Positions 44,856 through 56,414 of a stretch of DNA of 64,000 nucleotides are shown here, one piece after another. The translations under genes and the position numbers were made by a program. The stretch's first letter is position 1. Each line of letters opens with the position of its first letter. The notes beneath the pieces are model-generated. The model did not search any database. It saw nothing but the letters and a program-made list of their open reading frames with translations, and had not been told where the DNA came from. Origin of the DNA: Turritopsis dohrnii (taxonomy: Eukaryota; Cnidaria; Hydrozoa; Anthoathecata; Oceaniidae); assembly GCA_027922465.2 (NCBI GenBank), contig BQMF02000017.1:1798001-1862000 (forward strand), in the 5' to 3' direction.

Positions 44856-45855
44856 CTTTAATCGGATTAAATTTTGCTAGATTATCTTTCGCGACTTCAA
44901 AAACTCGCGAAATTTTTTGGATTTATTTTCCTGAATAAGCACTTTGAAAAATTTCGACATGTAACAACCCAGATCTACGACAGATATTCAAAACTCCCCC
45001 GATTATTGCATTTAGGCGTGGACAGACCATCAAATCGAAGATCACAAGGAACGATGTCTCTGTCCGATCCAAAAGAGCAATCACACCAACGAAACCATGC
45101 AACAAATGCAAGTTGTGTGGTAATATCAAAGAAGCAACCCAGATCAAGCATGGCGACGAGACAACAGTTCTTCACAACGGAGGCGGAAACTGCAAATCAC
45201 GAAATGTTGTGTACGCCGCCATCTGTAAAAGACATAACACCATCTATGTCGGTCATACTGGCGAAAGGTTGAGTGATAGATTTTCAAAACACCGGTAGGA
45301 TATCGAAAAAAGACCGGGAAATTCTGAACTTGCCGAACATTTTCATACAGACCACGATCTCACAACAGATATGCAAGTTCTGATTTTGCAGAAGAATATT
45401 CAAACTCAAGCCAAACGAGGACGGCTTGAGGATCGGTGGATTTGCCGTTTACAAACTCTTCAACCGGCTGAGATGAACATTGAACTCCACCAGTACGGAA
45501 ATGAAATGTACAGGCATTTCACAAAAACATTAACAATTACAAACTAAAACAAGAAAATTTATATTTCTTTGTATTTTACTTCTCGTTCATTTTGCATATT
45601 TTGTGCTATTGTTAATCATTTATTTTTATGACGTCAATTTTTTATGCAATGTAAATCTTCTGTTTAACTGTAAACATCATTCTTGAAAATGAACCGGAGG
45701 GGTTCGAAACGTTGAAACCTGGTGTATTTATTAATTGTGGGTTAATTTTCGCGACACGACGATTTTACGTGTTTTCGTGATACAAACTTTCGCGAGAAAG
45801 GCAAAAATTCGCGAAATCGCGAAAAGTAATCTCGCAAAGATTAATCCGATTAAAA
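44856..45855. mobile_element. 1.0-kb TIR element enclosing a GIY-YIG fragment
   Basis: Ends are imperfect inverted repeats of about 40 bp (TTTAATCGGATTAA, then GATTA(T/C)CTTTCGCGA), flanked by TA on both sides (44854-44855 and 45856-45857). The interior holds a Penelope-like endonuclease fragment on the plus strand. No DDE transposase is present, so mobility would require one in trans. The GIY-YIG piece either inserted later or was captured. Confidence 0.65.
44970..45547 (+). pseudogene. Penelope-like element C-terminus, GIY-YIG endonuclease
   Basis: A Cys cluster (CNKCKLCGN) precedes SRNVVYAAICKRHNTIYVGH, matching the GIY...YIG core (VVYA and IYVG), then TGERLSDRFSKHR. After one in-frame TAG at 45296 the frame continues ELAEHFHTDHDL, QTQAKRGRLEDRWICRLQTL and ends KTLTITN at a TAA. 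The arrangement Cys cluster plus GIY-YIG plus ..E..WI..L.T L.P.G(M/L)N is that of Penelope-like retroelement endonucleases. The reverse transcriptase is absent. The downstream phrase GGGGTTCGAAACGTTGAAAC fits sequences seen after such ORFs. Confidence 0.7.
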
Positions 45856-48089
45856 TAATTTAAGGACTTCAATAAAAACATGTTCTTGGCTGATTTGGGA
45901 CCTGGTAAGCGGCATGCTTTAATACCCTGACAAAGGCAGTCTTTGAGGAACCTTAGAGCTGCTCACTCAAAAGCGTTCCTGAAGAAGTGTCTCACATTAT
46001 GATTAAAGTTACGAGACGAGTCTACGAAGCAATCCGTCGATGATTTTCTGCGAAAAAAAATGTTCTGCGTTTTGTTTAGGAAAATAGAATAAAATACTGC
46101 AAGGGTTCATTTGCGCCAAAGTTAAGTGTTGAAAGAAGATCTGAAGAATTATTTCATTCATCGTCGAAGACCTCCGACAGGGTGGAAATTCATGAAGATA
46201 AAAAATGATATTACTGACATTACAGTGAATTCTTTATGTTCTTAAAAAATCGCTTTCGTAAGATTTATCTGACACAAAGATCATCGTGTCAGAAGGTAAT
46301 ACAATAGAAGACACTTCAGTGACGTCATCATCCGACTCGTGGTCGATTAAATGGTCCTCCTTTTTCACAACACCATCGCCTTTTCCAGAAATAGCTAGAA
46401 CTTGTTAGGGAGAATTACCCTAGTAACATGACTTTGTTCCTATTTCGATTTTGTTTGATATCATCAAACAGGCAAAACAGACCGAAATAATATCATAACT
46501 TTTCCCACTAGTTTACTCGCCTTTTCAATGCAACCTCAAGCCTATGTTGTTTTTATATCCAAAATATTTGAAAAAGACTCACTTATTGCGTAATTCAGCT
46601 CATTATACATTATACATTATACTACTGATTTTTAAAAAAAACAAGAGCCAGATGGCGCAAAACGGTAGCAGCAAGCAGCATACTTTCGAAAGCACGACCA
46701 AAAATTGCCATAAAAAAATAGTTAGTGTAAAGAGGTCTTATCGAATGTAAATGGGGTCTTATTAAGAAACGCCACCAGCAAATAATTTTCAAGACAAAGA
46801 AATTTACATACATGAGTCGAATTTTTTCAAGAAAAAAATTATAAGAACTTATGTGTAAAAAAACGCGTCTGCTTCGAAAAAAATTAAAAACAATAACAAA
46901 GATTCCATGGACTCAAGAAACCTTCCCAAAAACTGTGGTCTTTGAAATATTTAATGCAAAATGACAGTTTAGATAGCTGACAAACTTTAGATGTAATTAA
47001 AAAGTTGAACTACCGACGATAAAATCGTACCTTACATCCAAATGTTAAGCATTTTTAGTAAAAGTAACTACTTACTACTTTTAACTTAAAGCTTTACTAC
47101 CAAAATATCTCTTTCTTCATGTATTATTAAGCGAGGAAATATTAGAAAAATTTATTTTAGAATGTTTGCTGGATATAACCTTCGAATATTTTTAGACTGC
47201 GTTCCTTTATGAGATTTCATATGATTTTCTGAACGAAATCTGATCGATTGTTAAGCGTAGGCTAAAAACTGCCGTTTCGGCCGGAGGAGTAGTAGGAGGG
47301 GGAGTAGTAGTACGAGTCCAAAGGTGTTTTAATACGGTATTCGGTTACGCTGCTACCGTAATTAAATGCAACGTTGTACGAAAGGCTTTCCATCCGTAAT
47401 CCTAAAAATTGTCAGAAGGTTTCCCGGCCGAAAGTATCTCCGCCGAAACTTTTTTCCGCTTTTTCCGTAGAGAAAGCAGTCCAAAAACAGTTAATGAATT
47501 TCTGGAAACTGTGTTAAATTCGGATTTCGTGTAAAGAGATCTACGGAATTTGCTACCACAAGATTAATGGCTACGTTGATGAAGGGAATATTGTCGGTGC
47601 AATATTTGTTGATTTCGCAACAACGTTTAAGCTACTGCCAGCTTTTATCGAAATTAACTTTTGTTATAGCATTGGGAATAACTTTCGGAGTTTTTCAAGG
47701 TCTCTGCTGGGCTCTTACTTTATCTAAATGAAGTAACTGACCACATCAAATGATTTTAGCCGTCTACTTCAGTGTTGTAGCGACAGTGAATTATTCAAGG
47801 AAGAACGAAAACGATGCTGTTTGGTTAAAAAGAATTCCAAGGCTAATCTCGATCAACTGTCGGTGAATTGTGTTTAAGTACATCATACAGGTATCTAGTA
47901 ATAACGTTGATAACAGCTGTGATATTCGCAACATTTCATGAAGTACTGCCAAAACGTACCGCTTGCACTATCTTTGAAAGCTACGTCAATACATGGATTA
48001 GAAAACTGCTACTGCCAATGCTTCCAGTTTTTACCTGATACAACCTGGTGTAACCAGCCAGGTTTTTTGGTAATTCAAAGGGTTCTCTA
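45856..48089. other. No recognisable gene
   Basis: Short unsupported frames only. GTAGTAGG-rich stretch near 47288. No paired inverted repeats found. Confidence 0.4.
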
Positions 48090-48860
48090 TCAGGGTCAAG
48101 AGATTTCAGCTCTAGACCAAAAACTTTTACGGATTTCAATGGTGGAGCCTGGACTAAAATGTGAAAAAATGCATTCCGAAGAACTATCATCTTTTTGAAG
48201 ATATGAAGATATCCCAAACAATGCAAGCTGGATGTTTTCAAGTTGCTGAAAGATGACCATGCCATTGTGTATTATCGCTGACGAAAGTGAGAGTTCACAA
48301 TCAAAATGTTGATGACTCAATTGCATCTAAAAAAACGGTGGATTTGTCCGGTAAGTAATGTTTGCAAAAGAAGTTCATAAATTTGGTTACCTAACAATTT
48401 GGATTTAACAGTCCTACCAATCCTCCATCAGGTAAGCCAAGTTACCATGGTATTGGACCAAGTGAGAAGGATAAAACACACTTCAATGATATCTCAGGTC
48501 CACTTTTGGCGATGATTAGCATTCTTGCAACTATGCTTCTCTCGGCTGCAATGGTTAAGCTTTTTTCCTTGCACTTAACTGTTATTTTGACTTTAAGATG
48601 CTGGAATATCTTCAAAGAGAGTCGTTTAAGAGAATCATAAAAGTATACTGAAGATGATTTGATGCGATCTTGTACAAAATTTTCGAATGTAATGTTTCCT
48701 TTGTCTCTTGCTTCTGTAAGGTCATCCTTTATCTCTTTTATGGCTTCTATACCCCAGCATAGATGAACCAGAGATTCTCTGAGGGCTACCCCAGCTAGAA
48801 AGCATTTTGTAAGCACTTTCTGCAGCTTCAGCATCAAAATGACCTTGTGATGGACCAAGG
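48090..48860 (-). pseudogene. Degenerate TE-associated ORF, GPLPW-type family
   Basis: Minus strand 48858-48442 reads TFENFVQDRIKSSSVYFYDS, LTIAAERSIVARMLIIAKSG and VLSFSLGPIPW. A less clear continuation (SSAIIHNGMVIFQQLE, near 48300-48230) follows after a gap. I recall the LGPLPWALAN block with a following IIDGM block from uncharacterised repeat-encoded cnidarian proteins. Function and superfamily are not known to me. Stops and frameshifts make it a remnant. Confidence 0.4.
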
Positions 48861-49777
48861 TCTTTTACTACAGATCCCTCATTGTGTATCGACAGATCAC
48901 TTTCAAGTCTGAAAACAGCAGCAACTTTGCAAATTGCAAGGTTCTTCTGTAGATGTAATCTCATTTTATTTAAAGCAATTCGATCAGAAAAAAATCCGTG
49001 CCACATGCATACACTTTTTAAATTCATCTGCAGACGTTTCCAAAATTTCATCTCTTTCATTCAGGTAGCCTTCAAGAAATCATATGCCCTGACAAGGCAA
49101 GGCATCGTATAGGATATTTAAAATTTGCATGGCAATGTTACAATGTTTTCCATTGATCGTACGTTCCACTGATCCTTGTTCTGGAAAAGAAAGGAGAACA
49201 AAATAAATGATGTTGTGTTATCTGTTTTCTTACTGTGATAAGTCTTAATTCCTAAAGGAATATACTCAGAATCAATCAAATTCGACTTGAAATAAAACTA
49301 CTTCTATAAACTATAAAGTAAAACATTTCCCTAAACCAATGTAACTTTTGCTTTTTCTTAAGGTATTTTATTTTTGTTGTTAGCTACATCTTAATTTTTG
49401 TATGTAACCCCCTGACAATAAGCAACGAAGAAAAAATAAACTTTGCAAAGGGCAGACAGTCAATGTGAGTTAATTAACATGGTGGCTGTTCGTGCTTTGT
49501 ATTAACTCGTGGTAAATTGCGTTTTATTTTTGAAATATCTTTATGAACAAGTAACATCAAACATTCCAGTAAATGAAACACGTTTTAGTTTACTTAACAG
49601 AATCCTTTGATCGTACTTCTGAAAGCTCACTTGCTATGTAACGCTCGACGAAATTTTTGACTCTCTGCTCCCTGATTAAACAAACTGAAAATATTGCACG
49701 ACAGCAATACGATGGTTACAAAATAATCAATAAATTAAAGCCGCCCTTTAATAATGGCCGCAAATTTTAGCTTCTAT
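48861..49777. other. Non-coding left flank of the ISL2EU element
   Basis: The minus-strand frame 49060-48722 may be an upstream piece of the GPLPW-type ORF (DLGPSQGHFDAEAAESAYKM). The rest is AT-rich without signals. Confidence 0.4.
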
Positions 49778-49941
49778 AGAGGTTTTTACGATTTGGACCA
49801 TATTGCATTGCAATTTTGAAAAAGTTTGAAAATTCGCCATGTTGGTAGACCTACCGCTTCGTTGATAAAAACAAACATTGGCGTTTACGCTGCAATTTGT
49901 TTTTGTTTGATAATTTCATCGAATTCAATTGTATTGTCACC

Positions 49942-51579
49942 ATGCCATCTTATTTTTCTTCTTTGCCTATCACCGCTCGTGAAAGATATGAAGAAAAAAT
50001 TTCTCTTATTGGCAGTCAAGATCCCTACCAAAGCCCTGATCGTGAGTGGAGTACTGACCTTCAAACTTTCCCTCCAATTACATACATCGACATGGTCAAC
50101 TATTTCGTTCTTGGACCGAGCCCATTCTATAGTATGGAAGATTTCAAAAAACTACAAGAGCTTGGAATCTTATGATCGTTTCTTGTCTAGTTGGATACAG
50201 AAGATTCAATCATTTAACCATACTGTTGACAACAAAACTTTCATTGTTCTTCGGGCAAGGGTATATGCATAGTCAAAGGTTAAGTGAGAAACCAGTGTCT
50301 TGTTGGATCATTTCCAACAATAATGGAGAGATTTCTTCTTACCACTGCACATGCATGGCAGGATTGGGTGAAAGCTGTTCTCATGTACCCTCTGTAATTT
50401 TCTATGTTGAAGCTGCTGTTAGACTACAAGAGAAAAAAACTGTAACTCAGAGCCTGCATATTGGTTGCTTCCAACATCAAAACGAACAGTCGAGTATGCT
50501 CCAATTAAAGAGATTGATTTTACTTTATCGTCAAACCAAAAAAAGATAATGGATTCCAAAATCAATTATCCTTATTCGACCACGCCATCTGAGACTGCCA
50601 ATCTAAAAATAAAAAAGGTTGAGCGAGCTCCATCTGAAAAATTTGCTACATTCTTGGCATCAATTTCATCAGAGAAGCCAGCATTTTTGTCCGTTCATCC
50701 TGATTACAGCACCAATTATATTCCTAAAGCCTTAACAAATAAATATCCACTTGTTCTTACTGAACTGTTTGATGAAACCTTGAAAGGATCGCCATGCATT
50801 GATGTTGTAAATTATTGTTCCAATTTGAAACTTGCAGTGACAAAAGATCAAATTGCTACTGTGGAAAAGGAAACTCGCAAACAATCAAAGTCATCTTCTT
50901 GGTTTCAGTTTCGAGCTGGACGAATTACTGCATCTAAACTAAAAGCCACTTTTCCACATCGGTTTCAAATCCATCCAAAAGTTTAATTAAAAGTATATGT
51001 TATCCATCTAAATATAGATTTACTTCTAAGTACACTGAATGGGGAAAGATTCATGAGCAGACAGCTAAGAAAAAATTCCTTGATGTAGATGATCAAAACC
51101 ATACTAATCTACACGTTATTGATTGTGGTTTGTTCCTGGATTCCAATCATCCATATCTTGGTGCTACACCAGATGGCATCATAAAATGTTCTTGCTGTTC
51201 TGACCGTTTGTTGGAAATCAAATGTCCATACACTTTGCGTCATCTTAAGCTAAATGAATTCTCATCTTCTTTTTTCTTGGAGAAATCTGGAAATGATATC
51301 AGCTTAAAAAAGAACCATCAGTATTATTTTCAGGTCCAAGCACAAATGGTCATTACTAATGTGAAATCATGCATTTTTTTTGTTTGGACCGAAAAGGACT
51401 ATTTCTTGGAACACAAACCGTTTGATGAATCATTTTGGCTATCTCACTTGGAAAAATGCAGTACCTTCTTTCATTCCGTTATTCTCGTGGAACTTGTCAG
51501 CAAACATTTTAGTGAAGCACCACAAGAAGCTGTTTCCACCGACCATGACTATGCTCTCCCTTGCTCAACAAATCAATAA
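49942..51579 (+). pseudogene. SWIM zinc finger plus YqaJ-type nuclease, frameshifted
   Basis: Starts in a good initiation context (TCACCATGCC) with MPSYFSSLPITARERYEEK, ending that frame at 50175. After shifts, 50172-50549 carries the SWIM finger SSYHCTCMAGLGESCSHV (CxC...CxH). 50465-50986 carries SSSWFQFRAGRITASKLKAT (start of the YqaJ core). About 50960-51579 carries NPSKSLIKSICYP, EWGKIHEQTAKKKF, HPYLGATPDGII (catalytic Asp), LLEIKCPY (ExK) and YYFQVQAQM. The nuclease residues D, ExK and Q are all intact. At least three frameshifts break the gene. In the transposon it is presumed to act with the transposase, perhaps in DNA end processing. Confidence 0.88.
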
Positions 51580-51728
51580 TTGTTCCATCATGATTATGCT
51601 TATCCTTGCTCTATGGAAGAGTGAATATCAAGAAAAACGGCTATTTTTATAGCCACAATTATGAAAAAACACTACTTATGGCTTATTTTTAGTAAAAATC
51701 TATTATTATTTAAACTCACTATATTTAC

Positions 51729-51800
51729 GTCCTGGTCGTCTAACTGGTAAGACCCTTGTGTTAACCACAAGTAATCCAGGTTCGATCCCTGGTCAGGGCA
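51729..51800 (+). tRNA. tRNA-like gene, predicted anticodon UAA, class I body
   Basis: 72 nt fold as a cloverleaf: acceptor GTCCTGG/TCAGGGC (7 bp with two G-U), D stem GTCT/AGAC with loop AACTGGTA, anticodon stem CTTGT/ACAAG with loop GTTAACC, four-base variable loop TAAT, T stem CCAGG/CCTGG with loop TTCGATC, discriminator A at 51800. The B box GGTTCGATCCC is canonical, and a TTTTT run follows at 51818-51822. Pairing places UAA at 34-36. Metazoan Leu tRNAs have a long variable arm, which this lacks; the body looks more Glu/Asp-like. It may be a variant or a pseudo-tRNA. It sits inside the transposon between the two convergent genes. Confidence 0.75.
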
Positions 51801-52080
51801 TACATCAACCAACCTGATTTTTGATAAAATATTGCCAAAATAATGTTTTTTTAAATATGTGGGCTATGAAAATAGCCATTTTTTTCTTTAGATATCTTTG
51901 ATGCAATTAACCAGCAACTGTAGACAGAAGATTTCTAGGAGACACAATCATTTATGTGAGTTAATGTTTTTATACAAATGTGACTTTAAAAAAGCCGTTG
52001 TAGTTTGTCCAAAAACCAGTTACTCATTAGGAACAACTGAGGGACATAAGTTAGTGATAGTACATGCCACAGTGGGAATT

Positions 52081-53000
52081 TTATCCAACATCTTGTCCAG
52101 GTCTTGTCATGACCAAACTAATGGGTATGGTACTTTCTAGCATGGTAAACTTTTGTCTAACTACACCAATAACTCGTTCTACAAGAATTCGTACATTCAC
52201 AATAGCTCTTGTTGACTCAATTTCCTTCCCACTCAGTTGATGCTTTCCACGTATAAATACTGGTATTTTAACACTTGCACCAACTGCAGCAACAAATTCA
52301 TCAATATCAAAACCCACGATCAGCCAGAACAACATCACCCAGCAGTAGATTCTTGACAAATTTAGACTCCCTGACCAGATGCTTATCACTTACTCGGCCT
52401 CCCCAACCATCTGATATGAAGCTAATTGAGCCTTGTAGTGTGATTCCGATAAGGCATTTGATGGTGTTGTGGTGCTTGTAGTTAGACCATGTTTGAGCTC
52501 TTGCATAAAGATTTGATGGCGTTTCAATGAATACCTCAAAACAATCATTAATATTGTAACAGCTTTTTCACGAAAAACCATCGGCATTGATTTAACTAAA
52601 TCATCTCGATGTGGCCAAAATATTGTTGGCTTCAAATTGACATACATCAAGTCGATAATCTCACCAAAACATTTAGAAATCAATGCAGCACTCACACCAA
52701 AACGGTAGGCCAAATCTTGTACTTGTAAATTTAATCTTAGTCTCATTAAAGTAACAATATACCTTTGGAAGTTGGTCAAACCAGAATTCTTCCTACTCTG
52801 AGATAATTTCAAATGTTGCCAACAAAAGCTTGCATGTTGTAAAACCTGTGTAATACTGAATCTTATCATCATCTAGAAAATCCCTTTCATCAAGCAACCT
52901 GACTGTGTCAACAGCTTTACTAAGTAAGTCAACCTTTCTTTGCAAACATTTTATGCTCCTTATCTTGTTTCCTTAACACAACAGAATCTACATTATTACT
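52081..53000 (-). pseudogene. ISL2EU/IS5-like DDE transposase, frameshifted
   Basis: Minus strand from about 52980: SKAVDTVRLLDERDFLDDDK, IQYYTGFTTCKLLLATFEI. The 52872-52390 frame: LTNFQRYIVTLMRLRLNLQV, QDLAYRFGVSAALISKCFGE (helix-turn-helix), MYVNLKPTIFWPHRDDLVKS, followed by a shifted region where the first Asp block should lie. The 52389-52081 frame ends with VKIPVFIRGKHQLSGKEIES, NVRILVERVIGVVRQKFTML (catalytic Glu in RILVERVIG). The order matches DDE_Tnp_4-type ISL2EU transposases. Frame breaks near 52820, 52530 and 52390 inactivate it. Confidence 0.85.
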
Positions 53001-53170
53001 AGGATTACTCACTACTACACTGTCAACCAGCCACACACAGTACGCAGTTGATAGCTGTTTACTTTACTACCAAGGTCTACCAAGATGGCTGATCGTGTTG
53101 CATTTTGGGTAATCTCGGAAATCGTAAAAACCTCTATTCAAGGGCGCAAAACTCGAATGATTACGGTTTT

Positions 53171-53255
53171 ACATCCAACCTCGTACCCAGGGTTTCTTGC
53201 CTTTTCGTTATACGGACGGCGCCGGGAAAACCTGGAAACAACATTTCAAATGGGA
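53171..53255. repeat. Short interspersed repeat, ACCCAGGGT type (copy 1)
   Basis: The phrase ACCTCGTACCCAGGGTTTCT, with CTTGCCTTTT and TATACGGA following and an imperfect inverted part at the far end, recurs at 57315-57380. A small MITE-like repeat. Confidence 0.5.
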
Positions 53256-53668
53256 AAAAAAATCTTATGACTGTTTCAAATCTACCTTAAACAATCAGAT
53301 ACGCTCGATAAAATTTGTTTCGACCTCATTGCCAGAGCCGTTAATAATATGGATTACATTTACTAAAATTAAATTTTACATTTCTTAAATCTTCTTGAAA
53401 TCCTCACTCATTTGGTCAAAATATGTGTCTTTAACTTTGAAGTTTCTAGAAAACTTGTCATGAAAAAAAGCTCTGTTTGTATATAACATTTGTATTTTGT
53501 TTAAAACATTTGTAGCAAGTACGGGGTGGTTGCAGAAGTTTATGCACCGGGATGGGCTATCTTTGAGGCGAAAAACCTCTGTCGCTCAAAAAGATTCTTC
53601 AAAATTGATCAATAAGCTTGTGTCTTACATACTCCACGCTCGACATTACGCTTCTTAGGTGCTGATTG
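53256..53668. other. No recognisable feature
   Basis: AT-rich; no frame or repeat of note. Confidence 0.4.
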
Positions 53669-54011
53669 CATGATCACGGTTAGCCGGGATGAAATTTCAT
53701 ATTTCCTGTTCAAATCTTCATAAATTTCCCATCGCGATTACATGAAATAAATTTCATCCCGCCTAACCGAGATCTCGGCTATGAAGAGCTGGGATCTCGG
53801 TTAGGCGGGGTGTAATTTTCGTTCCGGTCAACCGTGACCAGTTTGAGGTTTGAACATGCGTAGTTTGTCAAAAAACCATTCCCTCTTTTAAGGGCAGGGT
53901 TAGTTTTGTCCCGTCCCGCCTAAACGGGATGAAGATTTTCCATATAACAGCGACTTGAAATTCATCTCGGCAAGGTGGGGTGAAATTTTATCTCGGCTAA
54001 CCGAGATCATG
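53669..54011. mobile_element. MITE with CATGATC(A/T)CGGTTAGCC ends
   Basis: The left end CATGATCACGGTTAGCCGGG and the inverted right end (CATGATCTCGGTTAGCCGAG) pair over about 32 bp. The interior repeats the TCTCGGTTAGGCGGG motif in both orientations near 53760-53815. Non-coding. Confidence 0.7.
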
Positions 54012-54016
54012 ATCTA

Positions 54017-54082
54017 TGTATTAAGTATTAAGATTGAGTATTAAGAGTAAGTACTAAGTACTAAGAGTGAGTATTAAGATTT
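54017..54082. repeat. AGTATTAAG/AGTACTAAG tandem repeat
   Basis: Six or seven imperfect 7-12 bp units adjoining the MITE. Confidence 0.7.
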
Positions 54083-54103
54083 TTCACCATCAAATATCAT
54101 AGC

Positions 54104-54951
54104 AATGGATGAAACACCTGTTTGGTCAGATATGGTATCTGATACAACAGTACATCAAACAGGTGACAAGACTGTTACCATGAAAACTACTGGTCATGAA
54201 AAATCTCGAGTATTCGTCTGTTTAACAGCAAAAGCCAATTGAACGAGGTTGAAATCATTTATCGTGTTTAAAGGCGCAACATGTGAGTCAAAGACACTTA
54301 ACGACGAGTTCAAAACACGTTGTGTGGTAGCTTCTTCATCTAATGGCTGGATGAATACTGAATTGACTCTTGAATACACTAAAAAGGTTTTGGGAAGTTT
54401 CTCTTTCGGTAAGAGATTTTTAGTGTGGGACTCCTACAAATGCATATGGAAAGTAGTGTTTTAGCAGCCTTAAAATCTTCATTCATTGATCAGGTTATTA
54501 TTCCCGGAGGATGTACTAAATATATTCAAGCGACAGATGTGGCATGTAATAAACCCTTTAAAGCGATGTGCACAGAAAGATACGATCAATGGCTTGCAGA
54601 TGAGGGAATACACAACGAAACCACTGAAGGCAACCTTAAGGCACCACCTCCTAGACGTGTGAATGAATTCTAGAATCGTGTTCATCCTTATCAGCTGATA
54701 CCATTAAACGATCGTTTAAGCCATGTGCGCTAAATATAAAAGATGATGGTGCTGAAGATGACTGAAGAATTGTGCAGCGGGCAAAGAAATGCTCAAAACA
54801 CAAATGTAGGTGTTACAGGACGTGGAGGATGAAGCTAATCCTTTTCCATTCGTAGTGTAACTGATTCGGACGAAGAAGAGGCGGCAAACGAAATCTTTAT
54901 GTTGGACGATGACGAAATAGAGGACGATTTTATTGATGAAGAGGATATTTA
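54104..54951 (+). pseudogene. pogo/jerky-like DDE transposase (pogo 3), broken
   Basis: Reads AMDETPVWSDMVSDTTV (first Asp), a stop at 54239, FIVFKGATCESKTLNDEFKT, GKRFLVWDSYKCI (second Asp). After a frameshift, VIIPGGCTKYIQATDVACNK with PFKAMCTERYDQWLADEG (third Asp in QATDVACNKPFK). The acidic C-terminus LDDDEIEDDFIDEEDI ends at a TAG at 54949. The N-terminal HTH half is missing. The right flank (55080-55200) bears GAATAAGCGCCC motifs that may be its terminal sequence. Confidence 0.8.
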
Positions 54952-55079
54952 GTCATATAAACATTTACGCTCAAAAACATTATCTTTAGAGGAACTATAT
55001 GTCTTCTGCTTTGTTATTCTACCGCCATCATAGTTTCTAAAAAGAAACTCTTTACTTGACACAAAAACGAAGGCTTTTT

Positions 55080-55200
55080 TATGAGCGCCCCTCTTGTTTC
55101 AGCGCCTCTCTCGAATAAGCGCCCCTCTCGAATAAGCGCCCACCCGAAAAGTCAAAATTTTAAATAAGCGCCCGGGTTGTTAAATCGAGCGGTTTTATAT
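55080..55200. repeat. GAATAAGCGCCC motif cluster
   Basis: Four or more copies of (T)CGAATAAGCGCCC or close variants follow pogo 3. The same motif fills the MITE at 56415-56914, which suggests both belong to one element family. Confidence 0.7.
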
Positions 55201-56414
55201 ACACTGATCGCGCTCGCACAACTACCAGAATTCAATTGGGAAGAATCATTAAGAATCCTTCAATAGACTAATAAAGACAGTTTCAAGAGAAAACACGTGC
55301 TCTCAAAGCAAGTAATTATGGCATTGCATTGTGGTAGTTGTATATGTATTTGGGAGATCACTGAATTACGGGAACGTTAGGTGCAGGTTGGGTGAGGCGC
55401 AGTCTCTCCCTTGGTGATGGTCACCTTGACTACCTAGGAACGATGTGTATTGACGTTTACGCGTTGATGAAATTTTGTAGAAACTGAGGGAATTTCCCGT
55501 CTGAAATATCTAATAATGCCTATTTAACAACAAATAAAGAAAATCGGACAAATAGTAAATAGGGAGATTAACCTAGAATAAAAATAAATCATATCGCATT
55601 AACTGCTTTATATTATAATTAAAAGGACATTTTTCGAAGAATCTTTTTACTGTTGTCAGCCTCTAAATTTGAACAACTATGATCAAAGATTAATCAGGTA
55701 TGGTTACTTTCTTTTATCTTTTTGATACATTTCCCATAATGCAATATCCATCTATGCCAAAAAGGTTTTACTTGGTGTGATAACTAGGCCAAAATAGCTA
55801 ACTTTAAGGGAGATAAAAAGTAGTTACGGCACAGATTAAGAGTGTTTAAACATACGTAAATATTAATTTTAAGGTTCGCTCGCAGATAAGATTATGTCAG
55901 ACAGCTATGCTAACAATATTATATTTGCTCGATTCAAAAATTTAGGTCAGCGTTTTCCAAGCTGAAATCTGAAATTTTTATGTAAAACGTTTGTGCGAAT
56001 AAAAAACACTGAACATAAAGGTTTTTTACATCACCAATCTGATTTTATCGACTGAAGTATTGATTTTAACATATTGATGTTTTTCCTCATTATTTACTCA
56101 GAAATAAACTATGACAGCAGTTATAGCAGCAATAGTGAATAAGTAATACACGGAATACACCCCTGGACTCCTATTCATCCCACTAATCCACCGAAATGCC
56201 AGCTTCTAGCCTGATACTCCACTAATAACATTTTATAAATTCTAATGAAGGAATACAGCCTTCACACTTTCGAACGTTTTCAATATCAAACATTTAAAAA
56301 CATTTAATTACTTAATCATTGAAAGAAAGGATATTATTCAAATAGCTCTACTTAAAAGTATAGCTTTTAAATGTTTTTACTAACAGAACATACATTGACA
56401 TTTAAAATAAAATA
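55201..56414. other. No recognisable gene
   Basis: AT-rich non-coding sequence; no frame above noise and no inverted repeats paired. Confidence 0.4.

Larger units (their letters stand above)
49778..53135. mobile_element. ISL2EU-type DNA transposon with YqaJ nuclease and tRNA-like gene
   Basis: Terminal inverted repeats begin AGAGGTTTTTACGATTT (49778 and, inverted, 53135). Similarity extends imperfectly about 85 bp inward, including CCAT(G/C)TTGGTAGACC. The flanks are AT on both sides (49776-49777, 53136-53137). A plus-strand SWIM/YqaJ gene and a minus-strand IS5-like DDE transposase converge, with a tRNA-like gene between. Two-gene ISL2EU transposons with a YqaJ nuclease and a 2-bp duplication are known from animals (from memory). 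Length 3358 bp. Confidence 0.85.

Noticed and set aside
47938..48198. 86-residue plus-strand ORF
   Set aside because: It overlaps the minus-strand GPLPW-type remnant and has no recognisable motif.
54425..54673. 82-residue ORF as a separate small gene
   Set aside because: It contains only the third Asp block of pogo 3 and is continuous in homology with the broken frame upstream.
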